Assembly: GCA_027623585.1 (NCBI GenBank)
Contig: JAQBVK010000001.1
Span: 1-32,585 of the forward strand
Origin: Planctomycetota bacterium
GTDB lineage: Bacteria; Planctomycetota; UBA1135
Length of the DNA stretch: 32,585 nucleotides
Direction: 5' to 3'
Positions within the stretch are counted from its first letter, which is position 1. Every line of letters begins with the position of its first letter. Shown here one piece after another: positions 1-8,159 of the stretch. The translations under genes were made by a program, and so were the position numbers. The notes under the pieces were generated by a model. The model saw only the letters and a program-made list of their open reading frames with translations, did no database searches and had not been told where the DNA came from.

Positions 1-1
1 G

Positions 2-448
2 ACGCTGCTGCGCGCTTACGCTCTGCACTACGCGGCGCAGGAGTACTCGGCGCACGACACCTATTTGACGCCCGGCGCAGATGCGATCGAAATCAGCCGC
101 GAAGCCCTGGATGAGTTGCTGCGCTTGGCGCGCGCCCACCCGGACTCGGCTTGGATGCGCGCGATTTGGAGCGACGCCGCCGGCACTCTCGCCGCCAAGC
201 GCGAGGTCGAGTTGGCGGAAGAGTTCTTAGGTCCCTTGCGGACCGAATTGGGTTGGCGAGACACCGGCATCACGCTGGCGTTGGCTCGCGCCGCGGCCGA
301 GATGCTGGACGAAGACGAGGCGCGAACGTTGCTGGAGGAAGTCTTGGCGAGCGAGCCTTCCCAGCCGGCGGCGCTGGAGTTACTCCGCGCTCTGGACAGC
401 GGCGCAGGACTGGCGCCCGACGCGCACCAGGGTCACGGCCACGACTGA
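2..448 (+). CDS. C-terminal part of a helical-repeat (TPR-like) protein, 5' end outside window
   Basis: The reading frame is open from the first bases of the window to a TGA at 446-448, so the gene starts upstream. The visible 148 residues are almost entirely alpha-helical in character, rich in Ala, Leu, Glu and Arg, with paired amphipathic helices (for example around LAEEFLGPLRTEL and ARTLLEEVLASEPSQPAAL) that resemble tetratricopeptide-type repeats. The last residues form a short His/Gly-rich tail (HQGHGHD), which could bind metal or simply be a linker. No catalytic motif is visible. TPR-like scaffolding is an inference from helix periodicity; the missing N-terminal part may carry the real function. 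The next gene begins 56 bases downstream behind its own -10-like box, so it is probably a separate transcription unit. Confidence 0.6.
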   Translation, partial: TLLRAYALHYAAQEYSAHDTYLTPGADAIEISREALDELLRLARAHPDSAWMRAIWSDAAGTLAAKREVELAEEFLGPLRTELGWRDTGITLALARAAAEMLDEDEARTLLEEVLASEPSQPAALELLRALDSGAGLAPDAHQGHGHD

Positions 449-490
449 GCAAGATCCTTCCGTTCCGCGCAAAGACTTCACGCGGAGGGA

Positions 491-496
491 TATAAT
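491..496 (+). promoter_or_regulatory. -10 box TATAAT directly upstream of the secreted-protein gene
   Basis: A perfect TATAAT lies 8 bases before the ATG at 505. Transcription starting about 7 bases downstream would begin at or next to the start codon, implying a leaderless mRNA. No good -35 (TTGACA-like) hexamer is seen at 16-18 bases. A GGAGGG at 484-489 is too far from the ATG (15 bases) for normal Shine-Dalgarno use. Confidence 0.5.
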
Positions 497-504
497 GTTG
501 CCCC

Positions 505-2229
505 ATGCGTCGCTTCCTCCCTCTTCTGGCCGTCGCACTGACCGCCGCGCCCGCTCTTGCGCAGAGCGTGAATTCGGACATGGTCACTTACAACGGCACC
601 CCCGGAGCCGTCCCGGCTGATTTCGGAATCAACCGTTTGTTCGATGCGGATGGTGACGGCGTGTTCGCCACCACCGCGCTCGAGCGCATCTCCTTCGGCT
701 TCGACGCGCAGAGCCTCGTGAACTTCGTCGAAGACATGGTCTTCCACGTCGATCCGGGCAACAAGCGGGCCGTGTATGCGGTCGCAACGGACAACGTGAT
801 CCGGCTCGAAGACCTCAACGGCGACGGCGACTGCAACGACGCCGGCGAGATCACGGTGTGGGTGGACACGCGCGCGGCTTTCGGCGTCGGCAACACCAGT
901 CCGGACAGCCTCGACTTCGTGCCGGGCACGCACGTGATGTACGTGAGCGACGACATCTGGACCGGCGCGCCGACTTTCCCGAGCGGCATCCACCGCTACG
1001 AGGATCTGAACCTCGACGGTGACGCGCAGGATGCGGGTGAATCCAGCTTGTGGGTGGACGGAACCCTGACCCAAACCCTCGCCGAGAGCGGCGGCCCGGT
1101 GGTGATCGGCATGACCGACTTCGAGGCACTGATGGTCAGCTCTTCCGGAGTGGTGATTGGTTTCGAGCAGCAGATGCGCGCGCTGATCGCGTTCAAGGAC
1201 CTCAACACGGACGGCGACGCGATGGACGCCGGCGAAGCCTGGAACTTCTGCAATTTGGTCAAGAACACCGCCGTCAACGGCCTCGACGTGAACGCCGACG
1301 TGCTGTCCGGCGCGCTGCTCGAAGGCGGCTGCGTCTCCTCCAGCGGTCCCGGCATCTACACCTCGCTCGAAATCCTCGACGTGGGCTACGGCGAAGGCCC
1401 CGGCGGCCGTGACGCCTTTTACATGGCGACCACCGTGTCGCCGATCACTTGCGCTCCCGCCGCCGCGCTGGTTTATCGCGGCGTGGACCTGAACGACGAC
1501 GGCGACATCAACGACGCCGGCGAAGTCACGCTCTATTACGACGGCCCCAACAGCCCGCACTTGTACAACCCGAACAGCGTTTGGGGCGGCACCGCAAACG
1601 ATGGCGGCTTCAGCGCGTGGCACAACGCAGGCCCTCCGGGAACCACCGCCTTCATACGCGACACCATCGAGTTCTTGAAGGACGCCAACAACGACGGCGA
1701 CGCGATGGACGTTGGCGAGTCCTTGATTCTGCACTCTTGGGATCCGGATGGCACGTTCGCCGTGTGTCTGACCGACATGCCGGCCGGAGCCTTCTTCGAG
1801 CCGCCGCCGACTCCGCCCTTCTTCATCGAGTTCGGCACCGGCGCCTTCGGCACCAACGCGATGCGCGCTGAGATCGGCAACGCCGGTACGCCGGTGATCG
1901 GACAATCCTTCTCGGTGACGCTCGAAGACGCGCGCGCCAACACCACCGCGGTTCTGATGATGGGTTTCTCGAGAACGCAGTGGGGCAATCGCGCGCTGCC
2001 TTTCGACTTGGGCGCTTTCGGAGCGACTGGGTCGTTCTTGTACCAGTCGCGAAACTACATCTTCCCGACCTTCACCAACACGCTGGGCGAGGCCTCCTTC
2101 TCGATCAACGTGCCGAGTAACCCGAACTTCGTCGGCCGTGACCTCTACTTCCAGTGGCAGGTGATCGATCCGGGCGCGAATCCGCTCGGCGTGATCACTT
2201 CGAACGCCGGCTGGACGCAGGTCGAGTAG
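505..2229 (+). CDS. Secreted protein with five DxNxDGDxxDAGE calcium-type loops and a C-terminal beta domain
   Basis: The protein has 574 residues. It starts with a clear Sec signal peptide (residues 1-20, basic MRR, a hydrophobic core, ALAQ cleavage). Five near-identical loops follow, at about residues 103-115, 167-179, 232-244, 328-340 and 393-405, each close to D-L-N-x-D-G-D-x-x-D-A-G-E. A weaker DADGDG is at 47-52. Such Asp/Asn/Gly loops resemble EF-hand or dockerin-type calcium sites. Each loop is followed by a short beta-like stretch, so the repeat unit may be a blade of a propeller-like fold (inference). The last 130 or so residues form a separate beta-rich domain ending in QWQVIDPGANPLG...SNAG, a type I associate with exported planctomycete proteins. 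No enzymatic motif was seen. The gene is bounded by a -10 box upstream and an intrinsic terminator downstream, so it is probably monocistronic. Confidence 0.8.
   Translation: MRRFLPLLAVALTAAPALAQSVNSDMVTYNGTPGAVPADFGINRLFDADGDGVFATTALERISFGFDAQSLVNFVEDMVFHVDPGNKRAVYAVATDNVIRLEDLNGDGDCNDAGEITVWVDTRAAFGVGNTSPDSLDFVPGTHVMYVSDDIWTGAPTFPSGIHRYEDLNLDGDAQDAGESSLWVDGTLTQTLAESGGPVVIGMTDFEALMVSSSGVVIGFEQQMRALIAFKDLNTDGDAMDAGEAWNFCNLVKNTAVNGLDVNADVLSGALLEGGCVSSSGPGIYTSLEILDVGYGEGPGGRDAFYMATTVSPITCAPAAALVYRGVDLNDDGDINDAGEVTLYYDGPNSPHLYNPNSVWGGTANDGGFSAWHNAGPPGTTAFIRDTIEFLKDANNDGDAMDVGESLILHSWDPDGTFAVCLTDMPAGAFFEPPPTPPFFIEFGTGAFGTNAMRAEIGNAGTPVIGQSFSVTLEDARANTTAVLMMGFSRTQWGNRALPFDLGAFGATGSFLYQSRNYIFPTFTNTLGEASFSINVPSNPNFVGRDLYFQWQVIDPGANPLGVITSNAGWTQVE
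811..1719 (+). repeat. Five dispersed coding repeats for DxNxDGDxxDAGE loops
   Basis: Copies lie at about 811-849, 1003-1041, 1198-1236, 1486-1524 and 1681-1719 inside the secreted-protein gene. Spacing is about 64, 65, 96 and 65 residues, so four of the five fit a regular module of about 65 residues, with one longer insertion. The Asp and Gly positions are conserved and variation falls at non-ligand positions, which suggests selection for metal binding. Confidence 0.7.
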
Positions 2230-2265
2230 GGATTGCGTCACCGCGGGCCGCACCGCCCGTCAACA

Positions 2266-2298
2266 GAGGAGAGAGCCGCCCGGTTCTCTCCTCGTTTT
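2266..2298 (+). terminator. Intrinsic (rho-independent) terminator
   Basis: A 12-bp stem (2266-2277 with 2282-2293, one G-T wobble, otherwise perfectly paired) closes a four-base GCCC loop and is followed by GTTTTC. It sits 36 bases after the stop of the secreted-protein gene and before the next gene. It is the only strong intrinsic terminator I could find in the window. Confidence 0.85.
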
Positions 2299-2313
2299 CG
2301 TTCCGCAAAGCCC

Positions 2314-2319
2314 TAGACT
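2314..2319 (+). promoter_or_regulatory. Possible -10 box TAGACT before the vWA gene
   Basis: TAGACT lies 10 bases upstream of the ATG at 2330 and just after the terminator, where a new promoter is expected. No convincing -35 or Shine-Dalgarno sequence is visible. The geometry matches the short -10-to-start distances at 491, 8730, 10829, 10845 and 14147. Confidence 0.35.
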
Positions 2320-2329
2320 GGATCCGCCG

Positions 2330-3883
2330 ATGCTCGCGCTGGCCGCCGCCGTATTTTCACTATTACAGTCGCCCTCCTTCGAGGAGATCGCGGACAAGTT
2401 GCGCAAGTCCGCCGACAAGGATTCTTATGAGGCCGGCGCAGTGGACGCCGCGAAGGCGCTCGCGGAAATGCGCAGCGTGGAGGCGATGGAGCTGCGCTTG
2501 GAGCTGTTCGACGCGCGCATGGACAGTTACCGCGGGGTCAATCTGCGCGACTGGTTCTACAGCGGCATGCTGAAAGCGAATACGCGCGCCGAAGGCGACT
2601 TGATGGCCGAAGCCGCGGCCGACGGCAAACGCAGCCTGTTCTTGCGCACCTTGTGCCTGCGTGCGCTCGAGGCTTCGCAAGCCCCGGTGGAGGGCGGTTT
2701 GTTGTTCGATCGCCGATTCTTGCGTAGCGAGGGCGAACTGCTGCGCGCCTGGCAGGGCGCGGCGGGCAAGGTGTTGAGCGACGCGCGGATGGAGTTCGCG
2801 CGCGATCCGGAGAAGCGCGCGATCGAGGCGCGGGCTCTGCTCCTCGACGCCGGGGCACCCGGGCTCGGCTTCCAGCACTTGCTCGACTGGAGCGCGGAAG
2901 AAATCGCGATGTTGAGCAAGGCGGCCGCATCGGCGAAGGATCCGGCCGATCGCGCGCAGACCTTGCGCGTGCTGGCCTCGCACAAGGAAGGCATTGCTTC
3001 GTTCCGATCCGCCGCCGCCACTGCGGTGCGCGGCAAGGATCGCGCGCCGATGGTGGCCGCGTTGGAAGCTGCCGCTCTGTTCGATCACTACGAGTTGGTG
3101 CCGGAGTTGATCAACTTGATGGAACGCAGCGTCAAGGACGAGGAGCTCGTGCGTTTCGTGCACGACTCCGGTAACTCCTTGCGGCGGCTTACCGGCTTGC
3201 CCTTCGGTCCGAAACCGGAAATGTGGCGCGGTTGGTGGGCGAAGGAGGGCGAAGCCTGGCTCAGCGAGCGCCGTTCGCGCAGCCTCGGGCCGAACGAGAA
3301 CCTGGGCATCGTGCGCGATAACCAATCGGACACCGTGTCGGCGCGGTTCTACGGACTGCCGGTCGACAGCGCGCGCGTGGCCATCGTCGTGGACGGGTCC
3401 GGCAGCATGAGCACCTCGAAACTCGGCGAGTTGAGCACCGTGGAGTCGGCGGCGCGCGAAGTTTCCAGCTTCTGCGAGCGCCTGCCCGACAAGGCGGTGT
3501 TCCAGGTGTGGATCATCGAGGCTGCACCCTTCGCCGCGTTCAAGAAGGCGATGCCCGTGAATCGATCCAACCGCGAGAAGGCGATGGATTTCTTGCGCAA
3601 TCGTTCCTACCGCAGCACTTCTTCGGTCGTGGAAGCGCTGGAGGCTGCGATGTCCGATCCCGACATCGATACCGTGGTGCTGGTCGGCGACGGCGGCAGC
3701 AGTTCGGGCGCGCACCAGTTCGACGGACACCTGCTCGATGCCGCCAAGCGGCTCTACGCGCGCCACGGCGTGCGCATCCACACCGTGCTGGTCACCGACA
3801 GCACGCGCCACGAGAAGTTGATGAAGGATCTGGCCGAAGTCACCGGGGGTACAATGGTCAAACCCTCGGGATCTTCTGGCTGA
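2330..3883 (+). CDS. Exported von Willebrand factor A domain protein with N-terminal helical region
   Basis: The protein has 517 residues. The short hydrophobic N-terminus (MLALAAAVFSLLQS) looks like a weak signal peptide or anchor. Residues of about 20-300 are helical and HEAT-like. From about residue 345 a vWA domain begins, with the MIDAS motif DGSGSMS near residue 355, a later Ser/Thr-rich strand (YRSTSSVVEALE) and the VVLVGDGG strand, all typical of the metal-ion-dependent adhesion fold. vWA domains bind protein partners through a divalent metal; the partner here is unknown. The stop codon overlaps the next start as TGATG, implying translational coupling to the metallo-beta-lactamase/lamin-tail protein and so a shared role outside or at the membrane (inference). 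The start is supported by position after the terminator. Confidence 0.75.
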   Translation: MLALAAAVFSLLQSPSFEEIADKLRKSADKDSYEAGAVDAAKALAEMRSVEAMELRLELFDARMDSYRGVNLRDWFYSGMLKANTRAEGDLMAEAAADGKRSLFLRTLCLRALEASQAPVEGGLLFDRRFLRSEGELLRAWQGAAGKVLSDARMEFARDPEKRAIEARALLLDAGAPGLGFQHLLDWSAEEIAMLSKAAASAKDPADRAQTLRVLASHKEGIASFRSAAATAVRGKDRAPMVAALEAAALFDHYELVPELINLMERSVKDEELVRFVHDSGNSLRRLTGLPFGPKPEMWRGWWAKEGEAWLSERRSRSLGPNENLGIVRDNQSDTVSARFYGLPVDSARVAIVVDGSGSMSTSKLGELSTVESAAREVSSFCERLPDKAVFQVWIIEAAPFAAFKKAMPVNRSNREKAMDFLRNRSYRSTSSVVEALEAAMSDPDIDTVVLVGDGGSSSGAHQFDGHLLDAAKRLYARHGVRIHTVLVTDSTRHEKLMKDLAEVTGGTMVKPSGSSG

Positions 3884-5679
3884 TGCTCCTCGCGCTTTCT
3901 CTCCTGCTTGCGGCTTCGTGCCAACAGCTTGAAGTCCACTTCCTCGACGTCGGCCAGGGAGACGCCACCTTGATCGTCTCGCCGAGCGGGAAGACTTTCC
4001 TCTTCGACGCTGGAGACAACGGTCAGGGCAACGCTGCGATCGTGCCTTATCTGCAAGCGCGCGGTATCACGCATCTCGATCACGTCGGCAGCAGCCACTA
4101 TCACGCGGATCACCTCGGCGGACTCGACGAAGTGTGGAACGCCGGCATCCACGCGACGGTGTGTTGGGATCGTGGCAACGTCAACGAACCCACCACGCAG
4201 TCCTATCAGGACTACAAGAGCCGCTACGCGGGCGTGCGCCAAACGGTGCAGCCGGGGCAGATCGTGGATCTCGGCGGCGGCGTGACGATGCGCTGCCTCT
4301 CCGTCGAAGGACGGCTCGCCGGCGGCGGCAGCGTGAACATCAGCGGCTCCTCGCAGTGGGAGAACTCCGCGAGCATCGCGTGGAAGTTGGAGTACGGCGA
4401 CTTCGATCTCTTCCTAGGCGGCGATCTCACCGGCGGCGGCAACGGCACCACCGACGTGGAGTCGAGCGTCGGCGCCCTCTGCGGCGACGTGGACGTGTAT
4501 CAATTGAATCACCACGGTTCGCTGACCAGCAGTAACGCGAACTTCGTGGCGGCGCTGCAGCCTGAGTTCTGCGTGGTGCCTTGCGGCAGCGGCAACATCT
4601 ACGGCTACCCCAAGCAGCCGGTCACCGACCGGCTCAACAAGCCCAGCCGCGCGATCCCGGTGTGGTGCACCACCGACGGCGTCGGTACCGAGGGCTTCGT
4701 GGACGGCGGCGGCCACCTCCGGCTCACGACCGACGGCGCTACCTATACCGTCAGCGCGCTCGACGGCACCACGCTGCGTTTCCTCTGCGACGAGCGCGCG
4801 CTGGCCGCGCCGCAGGCTGGCGAACTGGTGGGCAGCGAGTTCCATCGCGATCCCGCCGCGGTCAACGACGCCGACGGCGAATGGTTCGAGATCGGAGGCA
4901 CGCGCGCGAGCGGCGACGCCTCGCTCGATGGCCTGAGCGCGCTAGACGCCGGCACGGATTCCTTCACTATTGCCACCGGCTTGCTGATCGGTGCGGATCA
5001 ATACCTTGTGTGCGCCGCCGACGGCCTCCCCGCGCGCAACGGAGGCATCCGTCCCGCGCTGGCCTGGCCGAGCGGCAGTTTTGCGCTCTCCAACAGCGGC
5101 GACCGCGTCGCGCTGAAGTCCGGCGCCACTACGATCGACCAAGTGGATTGGAGCAACGGTTGGCCTGGCGGCAGCGGCGTCGCCAGCGAACGCCGCGACT
5201 TGTACGCAAGCTCCGCTCAGTCGAATCACGCAGCCGCCGTCTCCAGCTTCGGCGCCGGCGACAAAGGCACGCCCGGCAAGCGCAACGACGCCGACGTCAC
5301 GCCCTGGAGCGGCGGCGGCGGTCCGCTCGTCATCAACGTCATCACACAACCGACTGTCGGTGGCCCAATGGTGATGGATTGGCTCGCGCCCGGCGAGGCC
5401 GGCTACTCCTATCGAGGCGGCGTCTGCTTCGGCACCTTCCCCGGCCATGTTTTCGGCGGCCTCCAAATCCCCGCCAATCTCGACGCCGCCTGGAACCTCA
5501 CTTCCGCGCGCCCCGGCTGGTCCGGCACCGTTCCGCCCGGAGAAGCCATGCGAGTATCGGTGAACGTTCCCAACAACGCCGCGCACCACGGCCGCATCGT
5601 CTTCGCCGCCTTCTACACCTATTCCCCTGGCCCACTCGGCCGCAAAGTGTCTCCAGTGGCCCTCATGATCGTGCTGTGA
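3883..5679 (+). CDS. Exported metallo-beta-lactamase fold protein (ComEC-like) with lamin-tail domain
   Basis: With the ATG overlapping the preceding stop (TGATG) the protein has 598 residues. It opens with a signal sequence ending LLLAASC, which could be a lipobox-like site (Cys13) or a Sec cleavage site. A metallo-beta-lactamase domain follows with FLDVGQGDA, the metal motif HYHADHLGG (His72, His74, Asp76, His77), GGDLTGG and NHHGS, the pattern of ComEC/Rec2-type hydrolases. From about residue 312 to 470 there is a lamin-tail (LTD) domain, recognisable by GEWFEI, NSGDRVAL, DQVDW...GWP and GTPGKRND. The last 120 residues are an unassigned beta-rich domain. ComEC-like MBL plus LTD architectures are known in bacteria and are suspected to act on extracellular nucleic acid. 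The real substrate here is not known. Confidence 0.8.
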   Translation: MLLALSLLLAASCQQLEVHFLDVGQGDATLIVSPSGKTFLFDAGDNGQGNAAIVPYLQARGITHLDHVGSSHYHADHLGGLDEVWNAGIHATVCWDRGNVNEPTTQSYQDYKSRYAGVRQTVQPGQIVDLGGGVTMRCLSVEGRLAGGGSVNISGSSQWENSASIAWKLEYGDFDLFLGGDLTGGGNGTTDVESSVGALCGDVDVYQLNHHGSLTSSNANFVAALQPEFCVVPCGSGNIYGYPKQPVTDRLNKPSRAIPVWCTTDGVGTEGFVDGGGHLRLTTDGATYTVSALDGTTLRFLCDERALAAPQAGELVGSEFHRDPAAVNDADGEWFEIGGTRASGDASLDGLSALDAGTDSFTIATGLLIGADQYLVCAADGLPARNGGIRPALAWPSGSFALSNSGDRVALKSGATTIDQVDWSNGWPGGSGVASERRDLYASSAQSNHAAAVSSFGAGDKGTPGKRNDADVTPWSGGGGPLVINVITQPTVGGPMVMDWLAPGEAGYSYRGGVCFGTFPGHVFGGLQIPANLDAAWNLTSARPGWSGTVPPGEAMRVSVNVPNNAAHHGRIVFAAFYTYSPGPLGRKVSPVALMIVL

Positions 5680-6110
5680 TGAAGCGCTTGCGCTGGCTCT
5701 ACCCGCTCGCGCTGCTGCTCGCGTGCTTCGCATGGACCTTGGACAGCGGCATCACTCCTCACGAAGGAGCCCTGAGCCGTTGGGGGCCAGCCTTCCTTGC
5801 ACTGCTCTACGCCACCGGGGTAAGCATGGCCTTCCTGAAACGACCCTTGGGCCTAGCCTTTCATTGGTCCTTCGTGGCGCGCACCACTGCGCTCATGGTG
5901 CTGTTCGGAACTTGCTTCGGCGTTCTTCTGATTCCAGTCACGGGGAGCGGAGCATTGCTAGCACTCGGCGGTTCCGCCTTGATCGCGCCCTCCGTATGGA
6001 TCCTACTGCGCTACTCGAGTTCGGTCGAGCTCTGGCAGATGGCTTCAGTCGGGGCGGCCGTCGGCACGGGGCGCGAGCAGGATCGGGGTGAAAGCGACGA
6101 GGAACAGTAA
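5679..6110 (+). CDS. Small four-helix membrane protein, coupled to the MBL/LTD gene
   Basis: A 143-residue protein beginning MKRLRWLYPLALLLACF. It has about four hydrophobic segments (roughly residues 5-20, 33-50, 62-84 and 87-108) and a charged C-terminal tail (REQDRGESDEEQ). Positive charges around the first helix suggest an inner-membrane protein. The ATG overlaps the stop of the preceding gene (TGATG), so it is probably the third member of that transcript. I do not recognise the family. The 3' end overlaps the end of the opposite-strand nnrS remnant by 66 bases. The convergent overlap is unusual, and the extended tail might have arisen by read-through into that remnant. Confidence 0.6.
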   Translation: MKRLRWLYPLALLLACFAWTLDSGITPHEGALSRWGPAFLALLYATGVSMAFLKRPLGLAFHWSFVARTTALMVLFGTCFGVLLIPVTGSGALLALGGSALIAPSVWILLRYSSSVELWQMASVGAAVGTGREQDRGESDEEQ

Positions 6111-6983
6111 GAACGCGGCTGCGAAGAGAGCGCCGGCGAGTTGCACCGTGAGATTCCACGCGCTCGACGGCAGCAGCAACGACGAAAGGCGCGCGAGCGG
6201 CGCCGCGAACATCAGCGCGAAGGCGATTCTCACCAGCGGTGAAGGTGCCATCGGACGGCCGGTGTGGCCCAGGGAAACCCGCACCATCATGCCCAGCGTC
6301 ATCGTGCCGATGACTCCGATCGTCAGCGCATGCAGCGCCGTGGTTTCGGCCACCGGTAATCCCGCGTGCGCAGCGGCGAGCAGTAGTTGCCCGATGCCGA
6401 TCCACGCATAGCCGACGTGCAGCACCAGCACCATCGGAATGCGGAAGACCTCGCGCACGGTCCATTGCGTCATGCGCAAGAGATTGGCGGCGCCAGCAAG
6501 CGCAAGGCACCCGGCGAACCCGGGACCGGAGTGGCCTGCGGCGACGGACAGTGCGACCCCCGCCGTGGCGCCGATCGCGACGCCGTTGAGCAGAGGACGT
6601 TGCCGCACCTTGCCGCGTCCGGTGGCGACCCACGTGAACATGCCGATCACGCGGCCGCCCACCACGACGTTGAGTAGCACCACGAAGTGAACCGCCGCCA
6701 ACAGCAGGGTGCGTCCACCCATCGCATCACCTGCCGCGAAGCGCAGGTGAATGAACGCGTCACAAGCAGTCAGTAGGCCGAGCACGGCGACGATGCCGAG
6801 GTTGCGCCAACTCTTGCTCGCGATCACCGGTCGCGCCACCGTGACTAACAAGGCGACCGGGAACGCGAGTCCGAGCGCGGCGACGACGCCCGGCGACAAA
6901 CTGCTCTGCGCGGCCATGGCCACGCGCCCGGTTAGCCACAAGCCCAGCAAGCCGGCGAGCGCGCCGCCTCCGAACGTGCGCCG
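6045..6983 (-). pseudogene. nnrS: NnrS family membrane protein, 5'-truncated remnant
   Basis: Reading leftwards from about 6983, the translation is a polytopic membrane protein matching the C-terminal three quarters of NnrS. It carries the hallmark segment HALTIGVIGTMTLGMMVR followed by SLGHTGRP, and further helices to the stop at 6045. NnrS proteins are heme- and copper-containing membrane proteins linked to nitric oxide stress, usually near 400 residues. Here only about 310 remain: the family-like sequence begins at RRTFGGGALAGLLGLWL, and the N-terminal helices and the His-rich motif before it are missing. Upstream codons in this frame run antisense through the ATPase gene and do not look like NnrS. 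No plausible start codon with a ribosome-binding site is seen at the break. It is therefore probably non-functional unless translation starts internally. Confidence 0.75.
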
Positions 6984-8159
6984 ATCGTGCAAGCGGCCGA
7001 CCGCCTCGCGGGCGGCTTCACCCTCGCCGTGGTGTTGCTCGCGATCACGACGGCTTGGTTCACGCGCGCACTCGGCATCGAAATCGCCTTGGATCGCGCA
7101 GTCGCCTTGCTGATCGTCGCGTGTCCCTGCGCGCTCGGACTCGCCACGCCGCTCGCGCTCACGGCTGCGATCGGACGCTTGGCGCGACGCGGCATCCTCG
7201 TGAAAGGTGGCGCCGCGCTGGAACGCCTCGCACGGCCGGGAGTGTTGCTGCTCGAGACCGGCACCCTCACCGAGGGCAAGCTTGCCTTGATCGGATGGAG
7301 TGGAAGCGCGCACGACGGCGCGTTCCTTGCAGCCTTGGAGTCGGACGTCGCGGGGCCGCACGCGGAGGCACTGCGGACGCTCGCCAGCGATCAGAGCTTC
7401 AATCTTGCACTCGAACACTCCCATCACTGGCCGGGACGCGGAGTGAGCGGGCGAGTGGACGGACGTGCTTTGCTCGCCGGCTCCCCCGCCTTCTTGGCGG
7501 AACACGGCGTGTGCGTGCCCGTGACCGAAGTGGAGCGCATCACGCGCGCAGCGCACTCACCGATTGCGTTTGCCGTGGATGGCGCCTACGCAGGCTGCGC
7601 CGAACTGGGCGATCGTCTGCGCCTGGGCGCGGCCGAGACTCTGCGCACCCTGCGCACCGAGGGATGGCAACCGCGCATCCTCTCCGGTGATCACGCGGAG
7701 GTGGTGCGCGCCGTCGCGATCGAGCTCGGACTGCCGCCCGAAGCCGCGCAGGGCGGCGCATCCCCGGAGGAAAAACTCGCTGCGGTTCATGCTGCGCGCG
7801 CCGCCGCCGCCGGTCGCCCCGTCGTGATGGTCGGTGACGGAGTCAACGACGCGGCCGCGCTCGCCGCCGCCGACGTCGGCATCGCCGTGCACGGCGGAGC
7901 GGAAGCCAGTCTGGAGGCAGCCGACGTGCACCTCGGCGGCTCTGAAGCTGGTCCCGCCGCGATCGTGGAACTTTTCGCCGGCGCACGCGGCGCCATGCGC
8001 ACGATCCGCCTCTGCCTCGGCGTCTCGATCGCCTACAACTTGCTCGGCGCCGGTCTTGCCGCCGCCGGACTGATCTCGCCGATCCTCGCCGCGGTGCTGA
8101 TGCCGCTCTCCTCACTCACGGTCACCGCGTTGGCCTTCGCGCCTGCGCGCGCACGCTGA
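6936..8159 (+). pseudogene. ccoI: FixI/CcoI-type copper P-type ATPase, 5'-truncated with degenerate catalytic motif
   Basis: The frame opens after a TAG at 6933-6935, and the only start codon before the homologous core is a GTG at 6987. Recognisable P1B-ATPase features are the stalk RAPIVQAADRL, the ion-pathway motif ACPCALGLATP, LVKGGAALERL, GRGVSGRVDGR, ILSGDH, and the hinge GDGVNDAAALAAADVGIA with two final helices. Missing are the metal-binding domain, the first helices and the whole actuator domain. The invariant DKTGTLT is LETGTLT here (ctc-gag at 7251-7256), removing the phosphorylated Asp, and the HP motif of the nucleotide-binding domain reads PH. CcoI normally delivers copper to cbb3 oxidase; the ccoS gene overlapping its stop (TGATG) supports that identity. 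This product cannot run a normal P-type cycle. The frame is still open, so decay is recent or the fragment has another use. Confidence 0.75.
6969..6986. other. Deletion junction fusing two 5'-truncated divergent genes
   Basis: The family-like part of NnrS on the minus strand starts with codons Arg-Arg-Thr (6983-6975). The family-like part of the P-type ATPase on the plus strand includes Arg-Ala-Pro-Ile from 6975. The same nine bases, cgtgcgccg, therefore fit both families. That is what a deletion between short direct matches would leave. A chimeric assembly join is the alternative. Confidence 0.6.

Noticed and set aside
478..2253. Long open frame antisense to the secreted-protein gene
   Set aside because: High G+C opens antisense frames. 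The translation has Val/Arg/His-rich composition with no family-like features, while the plus strand has a signal peptide and repeats.
2363..3811. Long open frame antisense to the vWA gene
   Set aside because: It mirrors a clear vWA protein and has shadow-type composition without recognisable motifs.
3508..3882. Longer N-terminus for the MBL/LTD protein
   Set aside because: It would overlap the vWA coding region in another frame and place the signal peptide internally.
6984..7556. Upstream continuation of the nnrS frame on the minus strand
   Set aside because: The residues beyond the junction are antisense to the ATPase, very rich in Arg, Glu and Ala, and unlike NnrS. A real N-terminus would have membrane helices.
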